From the NCBI GenBank assembly GCA_033558025.1, contig JAUCEF010000013.1, positions 5,015,001 through 5,079,000 on the forward strand: DNA of 64,000 nucleotides, in the 5' to 3' direction. This DNA is from Phytophthora sp. 'mugwort'. Taxonomy: Eukaryota > Oomycota > Peronosporomycetes > Peronosporales > Peronosporaceae. A program made the position numbers and the translations under genes. Positions 53,041 to 62,774 of the stretch are shown one piece after another. Every line of letters begins with the position of its first letter. Position 1 is the stretch's first letter. Under the pieces are notes generated by a model. The model had not been told where the DNA came from. It did not search any database and was given only the letters and a program-made list of their open reading frames with translations.

Positions 53041-55374
53041 ATGGCGCGCAAGCGAAAGAAGGACGACTATCCTGACGACTGGGATATTGTCGAAGGATTG
53101 GAGGACTCCGACGCTACGCCGCAGCCATCGTTCGAGACCGTCTCTGATGCAGATGACGTACAGGAGCTGAGCCAGGATCTTGTGCAGCTCACTGTTGCTG
53201 AAGCCCAACGCCAGACAGAGGAGAAGCCTTTCTCCAAACGAAAAGAGCCGAAGAAAGTCACGTCAGCGAGCAAGAAGTCGCAGACCCAGACCACACAGCG
53301 AAAGAAGTCGAGCGGCACCGTCCTTGAGAAGGCGTTCCGTAAAGGCAAAGGATACTGCAGCGTGGTCTGTCGGCTGTCCTCAATCTGTTCGGACGCTCTT
53401 CTCGTGGCGGAGATCAAGCGTACCGCCGGCGCGATGAAGCAGATCCAGCTGGAGACATGGCACCTCGTCAACCTACACACGCTGCGGTGCCTAGAGAACG
53501 ACCTGCCTCTTCCAGACTACGGCAACACTTTCTTCGACCACTGCTGCGCGGGAGTCTCTTTCACGAACAAGACATACCTCATTGAAGAGAAGAACCTGTC
53601 GCCGTGGGCCTCGATTCAGATCTATCGAGTCGGTCGCGAGCACGCTGGGTTGGTTAGAAATTCCAAGCATGACCGGATATTCTGAACTGATGAGTGTTAT
53701 GAGGCAGACGATCGTGACCAATGCTGGCCATCATGATTCGAGAACACCTTCGTAAGCGGTTGCGGACGTACTAGAGATCGCGTTTGGTGGAAGTGACACG
53801 GACAAACTGTCAAAAGGAAAAGAAGGCGAGGCAGGATCGAGTGCTTGTGAACGCTTGTTACAACACTAAAGAGACAGAATTGCCGGAAGCGCTGCAGAGC
53901 AAGACGTTCTCACGCCGGACGGTGTTGAGTGGAGCGAGCGATGGATCCCGTGGCCGAACCACATCGAAGAGAACGGCATGGCGTTCTACGTTCGACGGAT
54001 CTGGGAGTTCCAGCATGTGGCGGAAGCGCGCATGGAGAAGGTCCCCAACGAGAAGGGAGTTCGCGCGTTCGCTCTCTTTCCGATACCTACGACGTTTGCC
54101 AGCGCCCATATTACGATCAACGGAACCACGCTTGCGGGTTTCTATTCACGCATCCCAGGCTACCAGTGGAATATGCCGGGAGTAAGTCTTTCCACCCCCT
54201 CTTTCAAGCGCAATCGGTGGACTGTCATGCGCCGAGCATTCGACATGGTCGCTTTGAAACCAGACGACCGGAATGTCCGCTGACCAAGCCGAAGTTTGCT
54301 CGTCTGTCTGTGGAGGAAAAGAACGACCACGCCAGCCACCTCTTCGCTAACCAGGTCACGACGACGGGTACGGTGCATCTATCTTGCTGACTCCACCGAA
54401 AATGAAGGACGAAAAGTTTAAAGAGCAATCTGAGCCCGCGCTAGTGCTCCCTCCCGGTTTCGTTCTGGACGTCGTGATAGGGCTCGATCCCGGCATGCGG
54501 TCGGTGTGTAGGGCGGTCCGAAAAGTCCTTCGACCGGAACAAGGAAAACGCCGAAGGAGACGACGGAGACGTTGTTGTGGAGGCGGGAAACGAAAAAAGA
54601 AGAAGAACCGCCCTCGCGGATCATGCGACCCAAGACTCCTCGCCGCCGCAACGACAGGGATATCGTTCAGGTGACGACGCGCGAGTACCGCCACCTGGCC
54701 GGGTTCAACCGCTTTCGCGCGTGGAACGAAGGGCAGAAGCGGCTGCATCCAGAGTACAAGAAGATCATCGCAGATATGCCGTCATTTAAAACTGCGAGCG
54801 TCGACAAGTACCTGGAGCGGCTGGCGTACTTCTGGCAGCACGCTGCTCAACTTCTCTCGTACGCGACCGTTCCTCAATTGGAAGTTCTTCCAGAAGCGCA
54901 TGGCGCGAGTGGCAGTGGACGAAATCGCCAGGCGGATTGTTCCCAAGGCCAAGCTTTCGACGACATGCGTGGCGTTCGGTGACTGGAGCAGGCGTCAAGG
55001 TATCAAGGGTCACGCCCCTAGTCCGGTGAAAGAGCTGAATCAGGCGCTGCGGAAGCGCGCGATGGCGGTCTCCATGGACGAGTTCAGGACGAGCAAGCTC
55101 TGCTCGCAGTGCCACCAGACGCTTTCGCCGGTCGAGTACCGCGTGAAACGTCAAGCTCACGAAGAGGAGAAAGCTCAAGGGCGTGGTGCTCCCGCGGAAC
55201 CGAGCCGAGGTGCAGTTTGAGAACACGAGGTGCTATGGAGTGCTACGCTACGGCCACGATGATTGCAATGCCAGCTACTGGGACCGCGACGTGAATGCGG
55301 CGATCAACATGCTGGAACTGCTCAAGAGCGAGGTACTGGGGCGCGGACACATGAAAGAATTCAGAAGATCGTAG
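53041..55374 (+). pseudogene. Fanzor (TnpB-like RNA-guided nuclease), frameshifted copy 2
   Basis: The ATG at 53,041 gives a Lys-rich N-terminus (MARKRKKDDYPDDWDIVEG ... KRKEPKKVTSASKKSQ), likely nuclear targeting, lost from copy 1. It is followed by LETWHLVNLHTLRCLENDLP. The RuvC-I motif (IGLDPGMRSV), the VAFGDWS and DEFRTSKLCSQCH blocks and the terminal CNASYWDRDVNAAIN are all present. The second zinc pair differs from copy 1 (YGHDDC here, CGHDDC there), so one zinc ligand is missing. The reading frame is broken at the same places as copy 1. Confidence 0.82.
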
Positions 55375-55455
55375 ACTGAAAAAAACGTGGAGACGAGAAA
55401 GTCTCCACCTAGGTTAGACCTGGATATTGCTGGACAGGACATTCTCAGTGACCCC
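55375..55455 (+). ncRNA. Putative Fanzor guide-RNA scaffold region, copy 2
   Basis: Hairpin GTGGAGACGAGAAAGTCTCCAC at 55,387-55,408 is followed by CTAGGTTAGACCTGG, then the element end. A loop change (TGAG to CGAG) leaves the stem intact, as expected for a structured RNA. A guide would be read from the host sequence just past 55,455. Inference by analogy with TnpB/Fanzor systems. Confidence 0.4.
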
Positions 55456-55644
55456 CTCAATAAAGGGAAAGAAGGGAAGCACAGTAGCAGACTCAAGGCG
55501 ATAACTTCAACGTCATATTATGTGGCTCACATATAATTGAATGTTCTCATATCTGACTCTGGAACCTTTTTGGCTTCAAGTTGCTCCTTTTTCTCTGTGC
55601 GTCACTTTTGAATTAGCACCCTCAGCCAGGCGAGATCTTCTGTT

Positions 55645-56154
55645 ATGAACACCTATGTCTTTGTCTACGGAACGCTGAAGCGAGGCCTCATCAACTACGA
55701 GCGGTACATGCACCCAGCGGAGGTCGAAGGCAAGGCTGAGTTTATGGGTACGGGGCTCACGGCCTGCGCCGAGTTTCATCTGGTGCTAAACCCGGACCGC
55801 TCCGTGCCATGTTTGTACCGGACACACGTCGAGGGCTACCAGGTCCCCGGAGAGGTCTACCGTGTGGACGCCGATGCGCTGGCGGCGCTCGACATCCTGG
55901 AGGCTGTCAAAGACAAGTGCTATGTGCGCGAGGAGATCCCCGTGAGCGTTGTGGAGGGCAAACTCAAGCATCAGACGATCACGTGCCACGCGTATATCAA
56001 GCCCGTCCGAGAGGACCTGCTCAAGCTCCAGCGCATCCCAGATTACACACCGCTCGTGCACAAGACGTACCGCTCGCGCACCAAGACGCCCAATCTCGAG
56101 GCACTCAAGTGTCTGTACGGAGAAGACGTGACAGAAGACGTACAGAGCAGCTGA
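55645..56154 (+). CDS. Gamma-glutamylcyclotransferase-like protein, paralogue 3
   Basis: A 169-aa protein of the AIG2/GGACT family with VYGTLKRGLINYE and the catalytic block VPGEVYRVDADALAALD, followed by PVSVVEGKLKHQTITCHAY. Its C-terminus is longer than in the other two paralogues (TKTPNLEALKCLYGED). It is the first host gene to the right of the mobile block, so the block probably inserted inside a tandem cluster of this family. Confidence 0.85.
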   Translation: MNTYVFVYGTLKRGLINYERYMHPAEVEGKAEFMGTGLTACAEFHLVLNPDRSVPCLYRTHVEGYQVPGEVYRVDADALAALDILEAVKDKCYVREEIPVSVVEGKLKHQTITCHAYIKPVREDLLKLQRIPDYTPLVHKTYRSRTKTPNLEALKCLYGEDVTEDVQSS

Positions 56155-56327
56155 ACGAGGGAATGGAATTCGAAGGGGCCTGGAAGGCCGTTGTGGAGGC
56201 GTAGTGTCGGTGCACCGTATGGTTATAATAGTCGACATGGAGTGACATGGGAGGAGCACGTAAATTTTTCAGCGTTAATGAAACGTTTTTTATTTGTGAT
56301 TCTTTTTGCACATTCGACAAGCTTGTC

Positions 56328-57368
56328 CTATACAGAGGCGACAATCACCGTAATGTCGTCGCAACTTCCGAGCTCTCGAGCTTCTGTGACGATGGCATGG
56401 ACAGCAGATTCAGCGGACGGTCTTAATCCATTGGCGCCAAGCTCCTTGACTGCGAGTGCCATCGTGCGATCATTGTTCAGTACCGTCCAGACACCGTCCG
56501 TAGCGATGACCAAAACGCTGCGACCAACGAGCAGCTCACTTTGACGGATCTCGGGCGTGGGGATCACCCAATTCTTCATGTCGGGGCCCTTCATGTCGAT
56601 ATCGCCGATAGTCCGGAAGGGCTCCAGTACTCCAGCAATGCGGTTATTCTGGATGTAAGCCCCACTACGAAGTGCACGCGTACGTTCCTTCACGTTTCCT
56701 GCACAATGATCTTCTGACAACGCACACGCTTTTGCGGTCGTGGTCTTCTTTTTTGCCGCAGCAGATTCAGGCACCTCTCGAATGATGGCGCGACAGTCTC
56801 CTATGTTGATCACGATCTTTTGCGAGGTATCTGTGTTCGGGTCCACATACAGCAGGATGGCCAACAGACACGCGCCGCTCATGTCCATTTTCCGCATAGC
56901 CATTGCGCAGAACGTACGGTCCAGCTCTTCCATCGCTTTGCCAAGCTTGGCGTGATCGAAACCGTCGTCGTACACGTTGTCCAGCGTCTTGAACAGCACG
57001 TCGACAAGGAAGTCGCCCGCCCACGAGCCACCGTGGCCATCTATGACCGCGAACAGGTGGAACCGCTCATTGTTGGCCACCACGCAGCGGTCCTCGTTCG
57101 CGTGACCCTGTGATCCTTCCACCGACACTGATGCCACGTCCAGCAGCCGGATACCGTTCTTCTTGCCTCCAGCGCCGGCAGATCTCGAATGCACTTGCTC
57201 CATCTGGTTCTCTTCGTCACCCACTTCGTCCTCGCACCCGTACACCTCGGTATCACCGTCTCTTGTCACCATTATGCCGCTGTCGGCGCGGACTTTGGTG
57301 AGCTCGCGCTGCAGTCGCCGGCCTGCAGGGTCGTCCATCGCGATGTGGTTTGAAAAATGAGCCGGCAT
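56328..57368 (-). CDS. PP2C-type Ser/Thr phosphatase
   Basis: A 346-aa metal-dependent protein phosphatase of the PPM family. In order: NEDRCVVANNERFHLFAVIDGHGG (metal-binding Asp in DGHGG), SGACLLAILLY, INIGDCRAII, LSEDHCAGN, VLVIATDGVW and the final SCDDITVIV. All metal-ligand aspartates are present, so it should be active. The N-terminal 75 residues (with EVYGCEDEVGDEEN) are acidic and unique. The ATG at 57,368 is the first in frame. No intron is needed. Confidence 0.88.
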   Translation of the reverse strand: MPAHFSNHIAMDDPAGRRLQRELTKVRADSGIMVTRDGDTEVYGCEDEVGDEENQMEQVHSRSAGAGGKKNGIRLLDVASVSVEGSQGHANEDRCVVANNERFHLFAVIDGHGGSWAGDFLVDVLFKTLDNVYDDGFDHAKLGKAMEELDRTFCAMAMRKMDMSGACLLAILLYVDPNTDTSQKIVINIGDCRAIIREVPESAAAKKKTTTAKACALSEDHCAGNVKERTRALRSGAYIQNNRIAGVLEPFRTIGDIDMKGPDMKNWVIPTPEIRQSELLVGRSVLVIATDGVWTVLNNDRTMALAVKELGANGLRPSAESAVHAIVTEARELGSCDDITVIVASV

Positions 57369-57518
57369 ATGTACCGGTATTCTGGCTTCTTATAGTGTAC
57401 CAGTAGTATTTCATTGGTCGTAAAACATTATTAACGTCAACGCCAACTTGTTATTCACGTTTAGGTCCAAAACACACCTGACGCAGTCTAATGCCTCGGT
57501 TTAACCCTGCGTTCGTGT

Positions 57519-59886
57519 TTATTTGGTGATGCGGAAAGAGCGAACCTGAGCCAGCAGCTCCTTGGCCTCACCCTTGGAGAAGTGCTCGCGGACGGGCTCC
57601 AGAATCCTGTGCACATCGAGGAAAAGGTTAGCAGTTTGACTAAACAACATCAACAAAACAACATCGATCAGGGACGTACTCGTTCAGGTATTTGGTCAGC
57701 GCCGTCTTGAGGTCGGCAACGTTCACCTGGTGAGCAACGAAGGCGTCCTCGAGCTCCTGGTAGGTGGAGAACGTCTTCTCCGAGTCGTCCACAAGCTTCA
57801 CGGTCACACCTTGTGCGGCGTAGCGAGGACAAATGATGTGCTTCATGTAGTCGAGGATCGGGTTCGCTTCGACGACGCCATCCGGGCAGAAAGCCTTCTC
57901 GATCTTACGGCTCACATCGTCCGCAGCGTCCTCCATAAAGATGGCCGACTCCGGATCGCTCTTGGACATCTTCTCCTGGCCCTCCTTCAGACCCATCAGC
58001 ATATGGTGGCTCAAAATGACTGGTTTGAAGCGAATCTTCGCCTGGTCGCAATAGTCGCGCGCAAGCATGTTAATCTTGCGCTGGTCAATTCCCAACTGGC
58101 AAATGTCAGCCTTCAGGTTAAAGATGTCAGCGCACTGCATCAGCGGGTAGAGAATCTGCGCAGCCTGCATGCCTTCCTTCTCCTTGCGGCCCATAATCGT
58201 GCAGCACTTCAGCGTGCGAGCAATGGTGGTACGGCGGGCAATGTCCATTACGCGCAGCCAGTACGAAGCGCTGTGCGAAATGATCTCCTTCGACGCCCAC
58301 AGGAACTCCACGTTCGTCATGTCCATACCCACAGACTTCCAGATCTCCACCATGTACTGACCCACAAGGCGGATCTTGTCCAGGTCGCCGCCCATTTTGT
58401 TGTTCAGCATGGCAAACCAGTCAGCCACCCAAAAGCGGAACACACTGCCGGCTGACGTAAGTTTGTTCACATTCACCGTGCGTAGGACACCCTGAGCAAT
58501 GTGCATGCGTCCAGAGGGCTCGAAACCATCGTAGCACACGGGGTGGTCCTTCTTCTCCAGCAGAGCCTGCAGTTCGTTCTCCTGGATGCACTCCTCCCCC
58601 ACGGAGCGGGCCGCAGCATAACGCTCCTCCAGCGACAGCACGGACGGTTTCCACTCCTTAACAGCCTCCGGGAATCCAGGCAGAGCTAGGGTGGCCAGCT
58701 TGTCGCTGTCTGGGATCGGGGACACCTTAAGCTTCTTGATACTCGAAAACATCGTCTTAAGCGGACCGCTGGCAAAGTGCTGGCGCACGGGTTCGAGAAG
58801 CGCGTTAATGTACTTGGTTAGACACGGCTTCAAATCGGCCGGGTGTACCTTTTCGCCAGCGAATGCCGCCTCGAGCTCTTCGTAGGTAACGAAGGTGAGG
58901 TTGCCACCGTTCTTCTCGCTGCGCTCGACCGTGATGCCCTCCGCATGGAGAGGGAACACCAAATACTTCAGGTAATTCAGGACCGGGTTGCCTTCCACCT
59001 CGCCGGGCACACAGTACGCCTTCTTGATCTTTGTCTTAACATCGGCAGCAGTGTCATCGACGTAGATGGCCGACTCGGCGTCCGTGGTAGTCATCTTGAA
59101 CTGGTCCTGCTTCAGACCCAGTAGCAGCGGGTGCGTGAGAAAAACAGGCTTCTTCGGCAATTCCTTCTGCGCGATGTACTCGCGCACGAGCTCATTACCA
59201 GTCTCCTGGTCAGCGCCGAGCTGGTAGATGTCGGCCTGGAGCAAGAAGCCATCTGCGAGCTGCATGAGGGGATACAGGATGCGGTTCGTATTTTGAACGG
59301 CGTCGTCCGTCTTGCGTCCCATGATAGGCGCACACTGCTGCACGCGCTCGACCGTAAAGCAGCCAGCAGCGTCCAGGACCTGCGACCAGTAGGCGCCGGC
59401 GTGGCGCGCAGTCTCCGTGGAGGCCAGCATGATCTCAAGGTTAGGGAGCTTATCGGCGTCAAGGCCCAGCGCCTTCCAAACTTCAACCATGTAGGTGCTG
59501 ACACTCTGCAGCTTCTTGAGGTCGCCGCCAAACTTGTTGTTAAGCAGCGCATGCGTGTCCGCCACCAGCAGACGCACGTGGCATCCGGCGTCCATAAGGC
59601 GCTGGGCGTTGAGTGCGCGGAGTAGGCCGGCGGCAAGCGTCACGCGGCCCGAGGTCTCGAAGCCATCGTAGGCAATGGGGTGTGCCTTCTCGGTGAAGAG
59701 AGCGCGCAGTTGGGCCTCGGCCTCGGTGGATAACGCTGCGCCAGTGATGGCTGCAAGCTTGGCAAGCTTCTCGTCAATAGGCAGAGCAGCTGCAGCGGGG
59801 GCTGAAGGAACGGCGGCATCCAATGTCAGGGCGGAGAACCCCTTCTGAACAGCAACAGCGGCGGGGGCGGGCGGGAGCGTCGCCAT
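57519..59886 (-). CDS. TYRS: Tyrosyl-tRNA synthetase, double-length (two catalytic domains)
   Basis: Two exons on the minus strand: 59,886-57,680 and 57,606-57,519, with a 73-bp intron (GTACGT...CACAG). The protein is 764 aa and contains two tandem TyrRS units. The second unit (residues of about 425-764) has the active motifs: FEPSGRMHIAQG and EKMSKSDPES. The first unit (about 35-375) is degenerate: FETSGRVTLAAG instead of an HIGH-type motif, and FKMTTTDAES for KMSKS. A double-length TyrRS with one live active site is known in trypanosomatids, where, from memory, the N-terminal unit is the active one. Here it is the C-terminal unit. The final exon restores the tail EPVREHFSKGEAKELLAQV. Confidence 0.88.
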
Positions 59887-60802
59887 AAGGATCGAGGGTG
59901 CGAGCTAGAGAGCCTGGATTTTCAATTGCCCGCGGTTGGCAGGATTTGATGCGACTGGAATCGGTATTACCTGGGTGTGTACTGTACAGGACCAAGAATG
60001 TCGCTCCAAGGTGGCCCGAAGAAATCGCGTGGCCAAGGCTTCGTACTGCGTCGGTGGCATATTTTTACGTTGACGTCGTGGTCGGTGGCACACTGGCAAC
60101 TCTCTCGCACACTCACAGACGTGTCGCAGCTGCACTTCAGATTTTCGCCTGGTGCTCGCCGAGCACTACTCTGGGGTCGCCGCATCGGTTGTAGCCTTGC
60201 GCTCGCTGTCAGCTGTTGTTTTCCGAGGGGCCACGGCGTGGCCACGCCGCAGCGTAGAAAAATGTGTTAAGACGACTCCGACTGACGTCGCTTGCCCTCG
60301 TGTTAATCACACAAAGCTGGCATCATCTTGCCCTTCTTCTCCCGAATGCCGTGAACAAGGCGTCACTCGGCGTTCTTTTTCTGCCTAGAGAGCGGCGCCA
60401 TCAGCTTCAGTGGTACCGCGGACTGACCAATTGCAGCTTAGATTATCGAGTCGATGACCATGTTAAAACGCTCCTGATATTCGAGTCCGATTGGATACGC
60501 TTTGGTTCAGCCCCTACCCCTACTTTTCTAAGGTGCATGAAAATAGATGCTGGTGCTGTATACTTTGTCCAACGTATCCGTTCAAAAAAGGCAATGGCAG
60601 TTTCGGGCCGCGGACTGCTGCCACCGATCTGTATCCGTGCTGGACACACAGCCCCGTTTCAAAACGCGAGCGCAATCGCCGGGCCAGCGTTGGCCCAGCA
60701 GAGCCCGGCCGCAGAGGAGGGCGATCACCATTCGCAGTCTTTCCCCGGCAGTCCGAAGCGCTCGTTCTCCCGAACTGATTTCGTCGTCCCCTCCTTGCAA
60801 GC
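59887..60802. other. Intergenic, no gene supported
   Basis: Several frames of 60-200 codons are open on both strands but have no motif and no consistent start. The stretch holds the divergent promoters of the TyrRS gene and the membrane-protein gene. A first exon of the membrane protein could lie in it. Confidence 0.5.
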
Positions 60803-61405
60803 ATGTGCCTCTGCTCATTCAATCTCCAGCCGTTCCTTCCGCAGTGGGCGGGCGCATGTGACGACGTGGGGTTGCGCAAGCTGACACCTGTCAAGTGTTC
60901 GCGGCCGCGGCGCAAGGTGCGCCCGCGCCACGCCAAACGCGCGTGGTGCGATAGCCTCATCTATTCCAACCTAGTGTACGCACTTGCGGCGCTCATTTCG
61001 TTCAGCTGCGACCAAAACTTCTGCGGCGTGCTGCAGTTGGGTGCGGCTATCGCGTCCACCATGTTCCATCGATCCAAGGAGACCAAGTACCTGATGCTGG
61101 ATGCGCTCATCAGCGGCACATTGGGCATTGTTTTCATCTTCGCTGGACAGCACACGCTCACGAAAGAGTGGTACGGCATACTGGCCGTTAAATCGTTGCT
61201 GGGCATGCTCTGCGTCTTCACATGGCTATACTGCGGGATGCCCGGCGGCGAACGCTACGACAAGTGGCACAAGCGCTGGCACTACGTCTCGGGCGCGACC
61301 ACGATCTCAACGACACTCTTCTTGACCATGTACCTGCCTGAGTTCGACGTGCTTATGCATGAGCTCGTTCAGGACATCGGAGTGGTTCGAAGCATGTTTA
61401 TCTAA
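60803..61405 (+). CDS. Multi-pass membrane protein, uncharacterised
   Basis: A 200-aa frame from the ATG at 60,803. After a basic stretch (CSRPRRKVRPRHAKRAW) there are about five hydrophobic segments: SNLVYALAALISF, CGVLQLGAAIASTMF, LISGTLGIVFIFAG, LLGMLCVFTWLYCG and TTISTTLFLTMYL. Conserved-looking polar residues lie in MFHRSKETKYLMLDALIS and RWHYVSGA. The His/Asp pattern between helices recalls ceramidase-like (CREST) membrane hydrolases, but not strongly enough to assign. The N-terminus may be incomplete if a 5' exon is missed. Confidence 0.55.
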   Translation: MCLCSFNLQPFLPQWAGACDDVGLRKLTPVKCSRPRRKVRPRHAKRAWCDSLIYSNLVYALAALISFSCDQNFCGVLQLGAAIASTMFHRSKETKYLMLDALISGTLGIVFIFAGQHTLTKEWYGILAVKSLLGMLCVFTWLYCGMPGGERYDKWHKRWHYVSGATTISTTLFLTMYLPEFDVLMHELVQDIGVVRSMFI

Positions 61406-62774
61406 AGGCGGGGATATCCTACAATGATGGCGGAGAGGGCGGTGACGGTAGCATCGTTCGCTACTCTATCGGAGACGAGCTTACATGAACCGGTGCATAA
61501 CCGTCAGCGGCATTCGCTGTACACATGCCACAAGCTGAATGTCATGTTCCGATCAATCCGTGTGAATCGCAAGGCTTCCTCATGCATTCCTGGCCCCCGC
61601 TTCCCTCCTATAGCATTTTAAGGCATCACCGCGATGTATCGTTTTCAAATTGGTTCAATAGAATTTTGTCACATACCTTACGTACGTCACGTATGATACG
61701 TGTACATGTACCACCATACGCCGGGTTGTCCCAGAGCTGTTCCTAGGACAGTGCTGATTACACTGATGCAAGGCCGGCGGCGGCAATGCGAATCGCCTCG
61801 TCGACTGGCTTGATGGGTACGGGGCACCAAGGTGTCCGCCTCAATAACGTACGGTAGTGCTCGGTGACTCACCGAGCACCACCGATTTTAAACAGCGACA
61901 ATGAAATCAGGGCTTTCCGGGGGGCTTCCGTGCTCTTTATCGGGCCCGTTTCTGCTGGTCGGCCATAAATAATGAGACCTACATGTAGCACTTGACAGTC
62001 AGGCTGACTCAGTCTGCGCTACGTGAGGATAATTGGCATGTCAACCTCAGATGCACGAGCAAGCGAATGAGAACGAAATTCCTCGCAGCGGCCGATGCCA
62101 CGGGCACACTACTGGACATGTATATGGGTACTCTCCAGCCCCACTTTCGGTACCGTTGAGAGACGCTGAGTCTTTGTGATTGATGTCACTAACAGCACCG
62201 TGCAGGCTTCATTAATATCATTGGAATGTATGAGTTGAATACTATGTCACCAAGCAGAAGGATACAGGATCGAGTTGCATTGCGGTCAATGTTGAACGTG
62301 AATGCGATGTTACCATGGTAATTCCCCCGATCGTTTTATCAAAATGCTACTACGTTAGCTGAAAAGTTCTGGTAACTTTGAGACTATGGGCCGGTAGCAA
62401 TAGCCACATAATACAGCCTGGCCCAATCCAAATCATTGCGCGGAAAAGAACCCTTGCCCAATTTTGGATCGGCTGTACGGCAGGCCGAATCGGCTTAACC
62501 CGATACAAAACAAAACTTGCATTGCCCTTTTCTGCAATCTACAGTGGTAAAAATAACTGTGCGTTCTTCTTAACTTGGCTGCACATTTACTCATCAGCGC
62601 ACAGGGAGAGAAAGTGTCAGGTGCGTCGGCAGTCACGCCCGCGCGCTGCTGTCGAGACCAGTCCAGTCGCTTTCCGGCGCCATCGTATTTATAGGCGGCT
62701 GCCGGTAGTTACGCGACGTCGCATTGCCTGGTCACTCTCCCGCTGCGAGCGCCTATTTCCCGTCTCGACCCCCC
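61406..62774. other. Intergenic, no gene supported
   Basis: Mixed-composition sequence without a convincing gene. A 203-codon frame at 62,378-62,989 overlaps the phosphatase start and is a shadow. The region immediately before 62,775 is probably the phosphatase promoter and 5' UTR. Confidence 0.5.

Larger units (their letters stand above)
52766..55455 (+). mobile_element. Fanzor element, copy 2 (full-length, 2.69 kb)
   Basis: The left end GGAGGTCACCGAGAATGTCC at 52,766 and right end GGACATTCTCAGTGACCCC form imperfect terminal inverted repeats. Between them lie a 5' leader, a Fanzor gene and the 3' hairpin region. It is the most complete copy in the window and the probable parent form of the three deletion derivatives. 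No clear target duplication is seen. It marks the right edge of the giant-virus segment; host DNA starts directly after it. Confidence 0.85.

Noticed and set aside
15490..55455. A true composite transposon moved by the two Fanzor copies
   Set aside because: Copy 1 lacks its left end, there is no outer target duplication, and both nuclease genes are broken, so bracketing alone does not show joint transposition.
57730..58455. 241-codon plus-strand frame
   Set aside because: Antisense shadow of the tyrosyl-tRNA synthetase gene.
60264..60884. 206-codon frame before the membrane-protein gene
   Set aside because: No motif; overlaps the likely promoter and the start of the better supported frame at 60,803.
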